A stretch of 64,000 nt of DNA from Chryseobacterium sp. YIM B08800 (GCF_026163565.1 NZ_JAPDKN010000034.1:1-64000); one strand, 5' to 3'. Counted from the first letter of the stretch, positions 8,582 through 17,182 are shown. Notes: generated from the sequence alone by a model not told the origin. Made by a program: numbers and translations.

Positions 8582-9340
8582 ATGAGAAGAAAAATAGTTG
8601 CAGGAAACTGGAAAATGAACAAAAACGTCATTGATGCTCAACAATTAATGATTCAATTACTAAGCTATAAAAATAACAACGCCACCAACTGTGAAGTTTG
8701 GATTGCACCGCCTTCTTTATATTTAATGATGGCAAAAGATATCTTCGAAAAAGACGAGATCGGAGTTTTCTCACAAGATATGAGCGAATATGAAAGCGGA
8801 GCTTACACAGGTGAACTTTCTGCAGATATGTTGGAATCTATCGATGCTACAGGCTCTTTGATTGGTCACTCTGAAAGAAGACAATATCACGGAGAAACTG
8901 ATGAGAGCTGCAACAAAAAAGTAAAACTGGCTTTAGATAAAGGTTTAATTCCTGTTTACTGTAACGGTGAAACTTTAGAGCAAAGAAAAGCTGGACAGCA
9001 TCTTGACGTTGTAAAAGCACAAACTGAAACAGCTCTTTTCACTCTTTCTGCAGAGGAAATTAAAAAAGTAGTGATTGCTTACGAACCAGTTTGGGCAATC
9101 GGAACAGGTGAAACTGCTACACCAGAACAGGCGCAGGAAATTCATGCTCACATCAGAGGAATTATCGCTGAAAAATACGGAAAAGAAGTTGCTGACGAAA
9201 TTTCTATTCTTTACGGAGGTTCTGTAAAGCCAGATAATGCTAAAGAAATTTTCTCTCAGCCAGATATCGACGGTGGTCTGATTGGTGGCGCTGCATTGAA
9301 ATTGGAAGATTTCTCAAAAATTATTGAAGGTTTTAATTAA
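8582..9340 (+). CDS. tpiA: Triosephosphate isomerase
   Basis: TpiA interconverts dihydroxyacetone phosphate and glyceraldehyde 3-phosphate in glycolysis and gluconeogenesis. Active-site residues are visible: Lys11 in AGNWKMN, His96 in IGHSERR and Glu168 in AYEPVWAIGTGE. The phosphate-gripping ILYGGSVKPDN and GGLIGGAAL loops are also present. The length of 252 aa is normal and the protein is cytoplasmic. A hairpin terminator follows at 9364-9390, so it ends its transcription unit. Confidence 0.98.
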   Translation: MRRKIVAGNWKMNKNVIDAQQLMIQLLSYKNNNATNCEVWIAPPSLYLMMAKDIFEKDEIGVFSQDMSEYESGAYTGELSADMLESIDATGSLIGHSERRQYHGETDESCNKKVKLALDKGLIPVYCNGETLEQRKAGQHLDVVKAQTETALFTLSAEEIKKVVIAYEPVWAIGTGETATPEQAQEIHAHIRGIIAEKYGKEVADEISILYGGSVKPDNAKEIFSQPDIDGGLIGGAALKLEDFSKIIEGFN

Positions 9341-9363
9341 GAAATAATTCATATTAAAAAAGT

Positions 9364-9390
9364 AAAGACATATCATTTGGTATGTCTTTT
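9364..9390 (+). terminator. Rho-independent terminator after tpiA
   Basis: AAAGACATA at 9364-9372 pairs with TATGTCTTT at 9381-9389, with an 8-base loop, and the T run continues to 9392. It lies 24 bases after the tpiA stop codon. Confidence 0.7.
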
Positions 9391-9491
9391 TTGATTAATT
9401 CAACAATACAAACATTTAATAAACAATCATTATTCAACATAATTTTTAAATTATTAAATTATTGCTAAAACAATAATCAATTTTTAAATAA

Positions 9492-9499
9492 TATCTTTG
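9492..9499 (+). promoter_or_regulatory. -7 box (TATCTTTG) driving the cobalamin riboswitch
   Basis: A TAnnTTTG match immediately upstream of the riboswitch aptamer. The RNA would begin about base 9505, so that the aptamer forms the very 5' end of the transcript. Confidence 0.6.
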
Positions 9500-9505
9500 C
9501 AAAAG

Positions 9506-9667
9506 TTTAAGGTTGAACCCATGCGTTCATTAATAGGGAATCAAGTGAAATAAAATAATTCTTGAGCTGTACCCGCAACTGTAAGCTATTCAACTTATTA
9601 TTAAGTACACCACTGAACTTCAGGTTTGGGAAGGTTATAATAAGATGCAAGCCAGGAGACCTGCCTT
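9506..9667 (+). promoter_or_regulatory. Cobalamin riboswitch (AdoCbl type)
   Basis: The conserved cobalamin aptamer pieces occur in order: AATAGGGAATCAAGTGAAA near 9532-9550, GAGCTGTACCCGCAACTGTAA (the B12-box core and its partner) near 9564-9584, ACCACTG near 9609, TTGGGAAGG near 9626, and GCAAGCCAGGAGACCTGCC near 9647-9665. Known riboswitches of this class turn expression off when adenosyl- or methylcobalamin is plentiful. The downstream genes are three exported proteins at 9786-13364. A gene for a B12 receptor or for synthesis is not next to it, which is unusual. The expression platform between 9668 and 9785 contains several short complementary stretches, but I cannot assign it to terminator or start-site sequestration by eye. 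Confidence 0.95.
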
Positions 9668-9785
9668 AGATTAATTTCAACTTTCGGGAATAAAAGTTTA
9701 TGAGATCAAATCTTCGGATATTTTTTCATGACTGTTTTTTCCTGCAGTGAAGTTTCGGGAACAAAACTTTAAATTTAATTATATC

Positions 9786-11063
9786 ATGAAGAAAATCTAT
9801 TTTCTTATTCTTGCGTTTGTATTTTCATTTACAAATGCCCAAACCGAAGGAGTTTTAGTACTCAACGAAGGCGGTATCGGAAGCAGTACTGCAGAAGTAT
9901 CTTTCATCGACAATCAATCGGTTGTCACCAATAATTATTTTAAACTTAAAAACAATAATGCGACATTGGGCGATACTGGTCAGGACATTAAGGTTTTTGG
10001 TGATAAAATTTTTGTAGTTTTAAATTATTCCAATACAATAAAAGTCATAAACAAATCTGATTTTTCATTGATTACAACGATTTCAACCAATCTTAACAAT
10101 CCAAGATATATTGCTTTTAATGGGAACAAAGCTTACGTAACCAATTGGGGAAGCGGCAGTAGCACTACTGATGATTATGTAGCAGTGTTTAATCTTAACA
10201 ATTATACTCACGAAACGAATATCCCTGTAGGAAATGGTCCTGAAAAAATCATTGCCAAAAACAATAAACTATACGTTTTGCTAAAAGGAGGTTACGGATT
10301 GAATAATTTTATGGATGTAATCAACACTGCGACCAATACTGTAGAATCGCAGGTAAATGTTGGAGACTCGCCAAACAGTATTTTTGAAAAAGATAATTTA
10401 CTGTACATTATGAGTTCGGGAGATCCTTATGTTTCAACATCTTTCGGAACATTGACGGTTTATAATACAACTACACAAACTACAGTTTCTAGCACTACAT
10501 TTCCGGTAGGGGTAAAACCATCTTATATGGATACCGACGGAACGAATATTTATTACATGAATGAAGCTTCAATTTACAAAACACCAATTGCTTCACCGTC
10601 AATTAACACCTCTCCTATTGCAGTTACACCAATTACCGTAAACAGTTATGGAACTGCGTACGGATTTAATGTTGTTAATAATAAAATCTATGCAGCCGAT
10701 CCTTCAGGATATGTTGCAGCAGGGAAAATTTACACTTATGATTTACAAGGTAGTTTACTGAATACTTTTACAGTAACCTCTTTGCCAAATCAAATCATTG
10801 CTTACAGTAATGCATCTCTTTCTACTATTGAAAACACAAAAACATCAAAAATAATTGTATATCCAAATCCTACAAGTGACATATTCTTTGTACAAGGCTT
10901 AAATTCTGGAAATATTCAGGTTTATGATTTAAATGGAAGAATTGTTATGAATGAGAAATACAATGAAAAAGGAATTAATGTAAGCGCATTATCTAAAGGC
11001 GTTTATGTCGTAAAAATTACAGATAAGAATATCAACTTCAGCGAAAAGTTAATTATTAAGTAA
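9786..11063 (+). CDS. Exported YncE/DUF5074-like beta-propeller with T9SS tail (BtuG-like candidate)
   Basis: A 425-aa exported protein, first gene under the cobalamin riboswitch. A signal peptide (residues 1-17, ending TNAQ) is followed by about seven YVTN-type propeller blades with repeats such as NTIKVINKSDFSLI, YVAVFNLNNYTHE and NNFMDVINTATNTVES. The final 75 residues are a type A T9SS sorting domain (IIVYPNPTSD ... VYDLNGR ... LSKGVYVVKI). In Bacteroides a seven-bladed propeller lipoprotein, BtuG, captures cobamides at the cell surface. This protein has the same kind of fold and the same kind of regulation, so a B12-capturing role is a reasonable inference, not proved. The start is the ATG at 9786; the longer in-frame start at 9747 would precede a proper signal peptide. 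Confidence 0.8.
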   Translation: MKKIYFLILAFVFSFTNAQTEGVLVLNEGGIGSSTAEVSFIDNQSVVTNNYFKLKNNNATLGDTGQDIKVFGDKIFVVLNYSNTIKVINKSDFSLITTISTNLNNPRYIAFNGNKAYVTNWGSGSSTTDDYVAVFNLNNYTHETNIPVGNGPEKIIAKNNKLYVLLKGGYGLNNFMDVINTATNTVESQVNVGDSPNSIFEKDNLLYIMSSGDPYVSTSFGTLTVYNTTTQTTVSSTTFPVGVKPSYMDTDGTNIYYMNEASIYKTPIASPSINTSPIAVTPITVNSYGTAYGFNVVNNKIYAADPSGYVAAGKIYTYDLQGSLLNTFTVTSLPNQIIAYSNASLSTIENTKTSKIIVYPNPTSDIFFVQGLNSGNIQVYDLNGRIVMNEKYNEKGINVSALSKGVYVVKITDKNINFSEKLIIK

Positions 11064-11071
11064 TTTTTAAA

Positions 11072-12193
11072 ATGAAAAAGGCATCAAGTTTTCTATTTAC
11101 TTTCATCGTTGCGCTGTATATGTCACAATTTACAGCCAACGATGTAAAGTTTTTTGTAGGTACAGGCTCAGAAACGGCATATTTTGTTGCCGATTTTAAA
11201 GACGGTACCGATGACAGATCGTATGTTTGGGGAGTAAAATTTAATCCCGGACAAAATATCACCGGTCCGCAAATGCTTCAGATGATAAAAACTGCAGAAC
11301 CTGCATTTGATTTTGGAACAAGTTTCGGAGGCGGATTTTTAGATAAAGTTCAGTTTAATGATCATTCTGCACAGTCTGTTCCCGATTATTGGAGCTTATG
11401 GGCAGGTGATAACACAAACGGTTGGTCGATGGCAGGATGGATGAACAGCGGAACCATCTCAAACGGAGAATGGTATGGCGCAAGTTACGGTTTTAGCAAT
11501 CCTACAGCCGAAGCTCCTGCAACACCAATTCCTGCATATAGTTCTTTATGGTACAATTCATCTCAAATCATTAATTGGATTGGAACAGGAACTAATAAAA
11601 GTTTAGTCGTTGTAGATTTTGGGACCGATAATCCTAACGGAAACGCCAATTCTTTTGTTTTTGGAATTCAGTATAACGGAACTATTACGGCTGAACAGGC
11701 TTTACAGCTAATTGATGTACAAACAAATTCTTTCAGTTACAGTTCTTCAGCGAATCAGGTTTCAACATTGTCATTAAATTCTTTTTCAGGAACAGCAAGC
11801 GGAACAAACACCTGGAAATTATATAAAGGAACCAATTTATCAAACTGGAAAACCAACGCCAATCTTTCAACAATCACTTTAAATAATAACGATTGGCTTG
11901 GATTAAGTTTCGGAACAAGAAGACCTTTTACTCCAACTGAAGCAAACATAACTTTAAGTGTTTCTGATGCTGTAAAACAAAGCTTTAAAATTTACCCAAA
12001 TCCTGCGAGTGATCTTGTGATCATTGAAACTCAGGATAACATTAAAGATATCAACATCTATTCTGTTTCCGGACAAAAAGTTTTGAATACCCAAAATAAA
12101 AAGATCAATATTCAAAGTTTGAGATCGGGAGTTTATTTGATTGAAACTAAAACAGACAGATCAACAACCACTCATAAGATCATCAAAAAATAA
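11072..12193 (+). CDS. T9SS-tailed two-repeat exported protein, paralogue A, in B12-riboswitch operon
   Basis: A 373-aa exported protein beginning eight bases after the propeller gene. A signal peptide covers about residues 1-20. Two internal repeats follow. The first (about 28-160) starts VGTGSETAYFVADF and contains SYVWGVKF, then YWSLWAG and EWYGASYG. The second (about 170-290) starts IGTGTNKSLVVVDF and contains SFVFGIQYNG, then TWKLYKG and DWLGLSFG. The C-terminal 75 residues are a T9SS sorting domain (KIYPNPASDLVI ... IYSVSGQKV). The fold is unnamed to me; the VWG plus LxxI pattern resembles secreted proteins I recall near cobamide genes. The B12 link is inferred from the riboswitch. Confidence 0.75.
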   Translation: MKKASSFLFTFIVALYMSQFTANDVKFFVGTGSETAYFVADFKDGTDDRSYVWGVKFNPGQNITGPQMLQMIKTAEPAFDFGTSFGGGFLDKVQFNDHSAQSVPDYWSLWAGDNTNGWSMAGWMNSGTISNGEWYGASYGFSNPTAEAPATPIPAYSSLWYNSSQIINWIGTGTNKSLVVVDFGTDNPNGNANSFVFGIQYNGTITAEQALQLIDVQTNSFSYSSSANQVSTLSLNSFSGTASGTNTWKLYKGTNLSNWKTNANLSTITLNNNDWLGLSFGTRRPFTPTEANITLSVSDAVKQSFKIYPNPASDLVIIETQDNIKDINIYSVSGQKVLNTQNKKINIQSLRSGVYLIETKTDRSTTTHKIIKK

Positions 12194-12201
12194 ATCAACA
12201 T

Positions 12202-12229
12202 AGAGCATCTTTATGATGCTCTTTTTTTC
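12202..12229 (+). terminator. Hairpin with T run between the tandem paralogues
   Basis: AGAGCATC at 12202-12209 pairs with GATGCTCT at 12215-12222 around a TTTAT loop and runs into a string of Ts. It probably stops or reduces transcription between paralogues A and B, so B may be expressed at a lower level or from its own start. Confidence 0.75.
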
Positions 12230-12245
12230 ACTTTAAAATTCATCA

Positions 12246-13364
12246 ATGAAAAAATCAATACTTCTTTTTTTAATTTTCATATTTCAGCTTTCATTTGCTC
12301 AACTTACAGAAAATGATGTCAAATTCTGGATAGGAACAGGTTCTAAAAAAGCTTATCTCATCGCAGATTTCAACGATTCAGACGATCCTACTTCTTATGT
12401 TTGGGGCTATAGATTTGATTCTACCAGTTTAACAATGGAAGATCTAATCAATGCAATCGACGCAGCAGATTCTAAAGTTACCGCAGAAGTACCAAGTGGT
12501 TTTTTATATAGTTTTGATTATAATCACCACACTCCAAGTACCGATGATTATTGGTCGACCTGGTCGGGAACTGCTTCAAATAACATGACCACCAATAATG
12601 GTGTAAACAATGATCCGCTTGTTGACGGAAAATGGTATGGAATGTCTTATGGATATGGTTTCACTCCTGGAACAACATTTGGTCCGCCTTCAACTCCGGT
12701 TCCTGCATATAATTCTACGTGGTTTAATTCGTCTCAAATTATTAATTGGATCGGAACAGGAAGTAATAAAAGTTTAGTTGTTATAGATTTCGGAACTGAC
12801 AATGGTAACGGAATTTCTGATTCTTTTGCTTTTGGAATTCAATATAATGGAACTATTACAGCAGAACAGGCTTTACAGCTAATTGATGCTCAAGTAAGTG
12901 AATTCAATTACACATCAGCAGCCAACCAAATTTCAGCATTATCATTAAACAATTTTTCAGGAAACTCAACAGTAAACGATTCTTGGAAATTATACAAAGG
13001 AAAAGACCTTTCAAGCTGGAGAGGACAGAGTAATCTTTCACAAATTCAGCTTACCAATAACGATTGGTTCGGGTTAAGTTTTGGAAACAGAATACCGTTT
13101 ACTCCAACCGTTGCCGATGTAACTTTAAGTGTTTCAGATGCCGTAAAACAAAGCTTTAAGATTTATCCTAATCCAGCTAAAGATTTTGTTATTATTGAAA
13201 CTCAGGATGACATCAAAGACATCAATATCTACTCTGTTTCCGGGCAAAGAGTAATGAACACTCAGAATAAAAAGATTAATATTCAAAGTTTACATTCGGG
13301 TGTTTATTTTATTGAAATTAAAACCAATCAGTCGACAACGACTCATAAAATTATCAAAAAATAG
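12246..13364 (+). CDS. T9SS-tailed two-repeat exported protein, paralogue B
   Basis: A 372-aa tandem paralogue of the preceding gene with the same plan: signal peptide ending SFAQ, first repeat (IGTGSKKAYLIADF, SYVWGYRF, YWSTWSG, KWYGMSYG), second repeat (IGTGSNKSLVVIDF, AFGIQYNGTITAEQALQLID, SWKLYKG, DWFGLSFG) and a T9SS sorting tail. The second repeat and tail are far more alike between A and B than the first repeat. This suggests that the N-terminal repeat has diversified or that the 3' halves are homogenised. It is separated from A by a hairpin terminator at 12202-12229 and ends before a strong GC-rich hairpin at 13388-13414. The function is unknown. Confidence 0.75.
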   Translation: MKKSILLFLIFIFQLSFAQLTENDVKFWIGTGSKKAYLIADFNDSDDPTSYVWGYRFDSTSLTMEDLINAIDAADSKVTAEVPSGFLYSFDYNHHTPSTDDYWSTWSGTASNNMTTNNGVNNDPLVDGKWYGMSYGYGFTPGTTFGPPSTPVPAYNSTWFNSSQIINWIGTGSNKSLVVIDFGTDNGNGISDSFAFGIQYNGTITAEQALQLIDAQVSEFNYTSAANQISALSLNNFSGNSTVNDSWKLYKGKDLSSWRGQSNLSQIQLTNNDWFGLSFGNRIPFTPTVADVTLSVSDAVKQSFKIYPNPAKDFVIIETQDDIKDINIYSVSGQRVMNTQNKKINIQSLHSGVYFIEIKTNQSTTTHKIIKK

Positions 13365-13387
13365 TTTGATTTTTAATCATAAAAAAG

Positions 13388-13414
13388 TTCGGCGCGCCCT
13401 TTGGGCGCGCCGAA
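13388..13414. terminator. Bidirectional terminator, perfect 12-bp GC palindrome
   Basis: TTCGGCGCGCCC at 13388-13399 pairs perfectly with 13403-13414 around a TTT loop. The stem is very GC-rich against an AT-rich background and lies between the convergent paralogue B gene and clpP. An A run on its left supports use by the clpP transcript. Confidence 0.75.
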
Positions 13415-13436
13415 TTCATATTATAACCTGAAAAAA

Positions 13437-14123
13437 TTATTTTTTCTCTTTTGATCTTTGTAAAACCTCATCTACCATTCCAAAATCTTTAGCTTCGGTA
13501 GAAGTCATCCAGTAATCTCTATCTGAAGCTTTCTCAACCCACTCGTAAGTTTGTCCTGAATGTTCAGAAATAATGTCATACAATTCTTTTTTAAGCTTCA
13601 ACATTTCTCTTAAATTGATTTCCATATCAGAAGCAACACCTTGAGCTCCACCAGAAGGTTGATGAATCATCACTCTTGAATGTTTCAAAGCAGAACGCTT
13701 TCCTTTTTCACCAGCAACCAATAGAACAGCTCCCATAGAAGCAGCAATACCTGTACAGATCGTAGCAACATCCGGCTTAATGATCTGCATTGTGTCATAA
13801 ATTCCTAAACCAGCATAAACACTTCCACCAGGAGAGTTGATGTAGATCTGAATATCTTTTGAAGGATCTGCACTTTCTAAGAAAAGCAACTGCGCAGTCA
13901 CAATATTTGCCACCTGATCGTCAATTCCTGTTCCTAAGAAAATAATTCTATCCATCATCAAACGAGAGAAAACGTCCATCTGAGCTACGTTTAATCTTCT
14001 TTCCTCCATGATGTAAGGTGTAAGATTGGTAGGATTAAACATTCCCATATACTGATCGGTTACCAAACCGTTATTTCCCAAGTGTTTCGTAGAGAAATCT
14101 CTGAATTCTTTTTTAATGTCCAT
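13437..14123 (-). CDS. clpP: ATP-dependent Clp protease proteolytic subunit
   Basis: ClpP is the barrel-shaped serine peptidase that degrades proteins unfolded by ClpX or ClpA. The triad is visible: Ser129 in GIAASMGAVL, His154 in RVMIHQPSGG and Asp203 in SDRDYWM. The NSPGGSV oxyanion/hydrophobic loop is at 96-102. At 228 aa it carries a somewhat longer N-terminus (about 30 residues before the conserved core) than the Escherichia coli protein, as usual in Bacteroidota. It ends at the GC palindrome at 13388-13414. Confidence 0.97.
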   Translation of the reverse strand: MDIKKEFRDFSTKHLGNNGLVTDQYMGMFNPTNLTPYIMEERRLNVAQMDVFSRLMMDRIIFLGTGIDDQVANIVTAQLLFLESADPSKDIQIYINSPGGSVYAGLGIYDTMQIIKPDVATICTGIAASMGAVLLVAGEKGKRSALKHSRVMIHQPSGGAQGVASDMEINLREMLKLKKELYDIISEHSGQTYEWVEKASDRDYWMTSTEAKDFGMVDEVLQRSKEKK

Positions 14124-14309
14124 ATTTCTATCGGTATTATTTTAAAATTTATTTGAAATGTAAATTACAACTTTTATTCCTAAAAATTTATAAGACTTTT
14201 TGTCACTTTAGGTTGCAGAATTTAGTTTTAAGGTTGCAGATTCTTTTTATAATAAAATGAAAAGCTAATTTTTTAAACCATCAACCGACAACCAAAAACT
14301 ATCAAACAA

Positions 14310-16295
14310 TTATCGCTTTCTATCAACATAGATTCCTTTGATCGGCGAATATTCAATAATATCATTCAATCTCATTGAGGCCTGTTTCAGCAAGGTAATT
14401 TTTTTAATTAGTTCAAAATATTTCACCTCATCGGTACTGCTGTATTGTTCGAGCTCAGCAATAGTTTCTTTAATTAAATAATCAATATAACGATATTTAT
14501 GAAGCAAGACGTCGCCTTTGATCTGTTCGGCAACTTTATCGCCATAATTGGGTGGATGAATATTTCTTGAACTCCAATTTTCAAGCTCATCTAAAGGGAT
14601 TAAAGCATCAACTACTTTTGTGGTAATCTGCTCGTCCATAAAACTGACAAAAAAACTTCCACTTCTAAGCTCGTCATTCTGAATACCTTCTTTCACCTGA
14701 TCAATAATAATTTCGTTTCCTTTTACCAGAAACTGATATTGTTCTTCTTCAAAGTGATGCAGAATTTCTTCAATGACCGTAATCTGATAGTCAGTATTGT
14801 TGTCATCTTTTCGCTTTAAAACAACATCACCAAACATCAACATATGATCGACCAATTTGTTTTCCATAAATAAAACATCGTACAGATAAGGATCTCCTTT
14901 TTCTTCATCAAAAGGCACGATCTCCATTTTTACGGGAGCTGCATTTTCCTTTTGCTGTTGAGCGTTTTGATTATGATTTTGATTAACCTGTCTCTGAACA
15001 TCCAGTTCATTAAACAAACTCTGCTCAGAAAGACCAAATTTATTGGAAACTTCTTTTAGGTAAACTTCCCTTTTCAAAGCATTCTGAACGAACCCGACAG
15101 ATTTTACAATATCCCGGATCGCTTCAGCTTTTTTAATAGGATCGTTTCCAACTTCTTTTAAAAGAATTTCAGCTTTAAAATCGATAAAATCTAATGCCTG
15201 ATTTTCGATGAATTTTTCAACATATTCCTGCGGATGTTTTCTGGCAAAAGAATCGGGGTCGTCACCATCCGGAAAAAGAAGAACTCTAATGTTCATTCCT
15301 TCTGTCAAAAGCATATCGATACTTCTGAAACTCGCTTTAATTCCGGCATTATCACCATCAAAAAGAATCGTCACATTTTCTGTGAGTCTTTTGATAAGCT
15401 TAATTTGTTCGGTTGTTAAAGAAGTTCCTGAACTCGCTACAACGTTTTCAATTCCGGACATATGAAGTGAAATCACATCCATATAACCTTCCACCAAAAG
15501 ACAGATGTTTTTCCTGGAAATCGCCTGTTTGCCTTGGTTTAAACCATAAAGAACATTCGATTTGTGATAAATTTCTGTTTCCGGGGAATTGAGATATTTG
15601 GCAGTTTTAACGTTACTTTTAAGAATTCTTGCTCCAAAACCTAAAACTCTGCCCGAAAAACTGTGAATCGGGAACATTACCCTTTCACGAAAACGGTCGA
15701 TTCCGTTCGGAGCATTTTCGGGGAAAATAGAAAGTCCGGATTTTTCTAAAACTTCCTTTGTATAACCTTTTTCAATGGCAAATTCTGTAAAAGCATTTTT
15801 CTTTTCGGGCGAAAAACCAAGCTGAAACTTTTTGATGATATCATCTTTCAGCTCACGTTCTCTGAAGTAAGAAAGTCCGATCGCTCTTCCTTCATCATTT
15901 TCCCAAAGCGTATTTTGGAAAAAATCATTGGCAATCTCATGTATTTTATAAAGCAGATCTCTTTCAGACTGAGCATTTTTTGCTTCCTCAGAAAATTCAC
16001 GCTGATCTTCCTCAATTTCGATTCCGTATTTTTTGGCAGCGTGACGGAGAGCTTCAGGATAAGTAAAGTTTTCGATTTCCATTAAAAAAGAAATCGCAGT
16101 ACCTCCTTTTCCTGTTGAGAAATCTTTCCAAATTTGCTTACTTGGAGAAACTACAAAACTGGGCGATTTTTCTTCATGAAACGGACTCAGACCTTTAAAA
16201 TTCGATCCCGCTCTCTTCAACTGCACATATTCGCCAACAATCTCTTCTACTCGGATTGTGGAAAATATTTTATCTATCGTCTGTTTGGAAATCAT
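14310..16295 (-). CDS. dnaG: DNA primase lacking the canonical zinc cysteines
   Basis: DnaG lays RNA primers at the replication fork. The 661-aa protein has the N-terminal CHC2-type region (1-100), a primase core with TOPRIM motifs (LLVEGYMDV and ILFDGDNAG) and a C-terminal helicase-interaction region. In the zinc-binding region the usual Cys/His/Cys/Cys set is largely gone. Aligned by eye with E. coli, the positions are Ser37, His40 (kept in SPFHEEKSPSF), Asp58 and Thr61 (WKDFSTGKGG). The surrounding fold residues are conserved, so this is a zinc-free variant and not a broken gene. I recall the same in other Flavobacteriia. Confidence 0.95.
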   Translation of the reverse strand: MISKQTIDKIFSTIRVEEIVGEYVQLKRAGSNFKGLSPFHEEKSPSFVVSPSKQIWKDFSTGKGGTAISFLMEIENFTYPEALRHAAKKYGIEIEEDQREFSEEAKNAQSERDLLYKIHEIANDFFQNTLWENDEGRAIGLSYFRERELKDDIIKKFQLGFSPEKKNAFTEFAIEKGYTKEVLEKSGLSIFPENAPNGIDRFRERVMFPIHSFSGRVLGFGARILKSNVKTAKYLNSPETEIYHKSNVLYGLNQGKQAISRKNICLLVEGYMDVISLHMSGIENVVASSGTSLTTEQIKLIKRLTENVTILFDGDNAGIKASFRSIDMLLTEGMNIRVLLFPDGDDPDSFARKHPQEYVEKFIENQALDFIDFKAEILLKEVGNDPIKKAEAIRDIVKSVGFVQNALKREVYLKEVSNKFGLSEQSLFNELDVQRQVNQNHNQNAQQQKENAAPVKMEIVPFDEEKGDPYLYDVLFMENKLVDHMLMFGDVVLKRKDDNNTDYQITVIEEILHHFEEEQYQFLVKGNEIIIDQVKEGIQNDELRSGSFFVSFMDEQITTKVVDALIPLDELENWSSRNIHPPNYGDKVAEQIKGDVLLHKYRYIDYLIKETIAELEQYSSTDEVKYFELIKKITLLKQASMRLNDIIEYSPIKGIYVDRKR

Positions 16296-16326
16296 GCTGT
16301 AAAATTATGACAATAAAGCTTTACAA

Positions 16327-16353
16327 CAAAAAAATCTCCGTAAAGGAGATTTT
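16327..16353 (-). terminator. Minus-strand terminator after the T9SS-tailed gene
   Basis: AAAATCTCC at 16331-16339 pairs with GGAGATTTT at 16345-16353. The A run on the left (16327-16334) is the U run of the leftward transcript. It separates the gene at 16381-17154 from dnaG. Confidence 0.75.
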
Positions 16354-16380
16354 TATTTTTTTGAATTAAACGTAAAATAA

Positions 16381-17154
16381 TTATTTTTTGAAGAAGGCTC
16401 TAGTCATAACTTCTCCATTTTTATAATAAAATTCAACAATATATTTTGCAGTTGGTAATTCGCGAACCGAAATTCTATCATTTTCAACCTTCGCATGAAC
16501 GCTTACTTTTCTACCTTCCATAGAATAAATATTTGCAGACACGATCTTCTTATCTGATTTAAAAATCAATTCTTCTCCTGTAGAACTTAAATAAACTCCT
16601 ACAGCTTTTTTATTATTTACAATATCATTAACATCTAATGTAAGTTGAGTAACGTTCAGCGTATAAGCAATTGTTTGCGGATCTGGCCATGATGAAATCA
16701 AAATATAATAAGTTTGCCCTGCTGTAACCGAAAAATTATCTATAGTTCTGGCTCCGCTAGATGTAGTCATAGAACATGCTTCTGCAGTAACGCCAATATT
16801 GGCACAACTCGTATAAAGATACATACTAGACCATCCTGGAGCTACAGGAATTTCAATCTTTATCGTTCCACTTGATGCAGGTGTATAAGAATATATTACA
16901 TCATTTCCTGACATATAATAACCTCCATAAATTGATTGACTACTAGGATTAGTTACTGCAGGAAGACAAATTGTGCTTCCGTTCCCTGAGCTACTGGGAT
17001 TTGCTATATCATAATTATCTGCATAGTTAGCGGTATTATCTGTAGTAGTATAAGGCAAAGAGCTTATAACGATAGGATTATTGCAGGTAGTCCCTACTTG
17101 GGCATTCATAATAAAGGTAGCAAATACAAAAATAAAATAATAGATTTTTTTCAT
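16381..17154 (-). CDS. Exported protein with PPC-like domain and degenerate T9SS tail
   Basis: A 257-aa exported protein. A signal peptide (1-18, ending MNAQ) is followed by a bacterial pre-peptidase-like beta-sandwich (about 20-170, with GTTCNNPIVISSLPY, DVIYSYTPASSGTIKIE and GQTYYILISSW). The tail (about 180-257) resembles a T9SS sorting domain (ANIYSMEGRKV ... ELPTAKYIVEFYYKNGEV) but lacks a clear YPNP start. It is probably a surface or secreted protein; ligand and role are unknown. It has its own promoter box at 17175-17182 and a terminator at 16327-16353. Confidence 0.7.
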   Translation of the reverse strand: MKKIYYFIFVFATFIMNAQVGTTCNNPIVISSLPYTTTDNTANYADNYDIANPSSSGNGSTICLPAVTNPSSQSIYGGYYMSGNDVIYSYTPASSGTIKIEIPVAPGWSSMYLYTSCANIGVTAEACSMTTSSGARTIDNFSVTAGQTYYILISSWPDPQTIAYTLNVTQLTLDVNDIVNNKKAVGVYLSSTGEELIFKSDKKIVSANIYSMEGRKVSVHAKVENDRISVRELPTAKYIVEFYYKNGEVMTRAFFKK

Positions 17155-17174
17155 AATGATTTTTTTTAATTAAA

Positions 17175-17182
17175 CAAATATA
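17175..17182 (-). promoter_or_regulatory. -7 box (TATATTTG) of the T9SS-tailed gene at 16381-17154
   Basis: A minus-strand TAnnTTTG match about 20 bases upstream of the ATG at 17154, in an AT-rich spacer of 252 bases. Confidence 0.55.
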
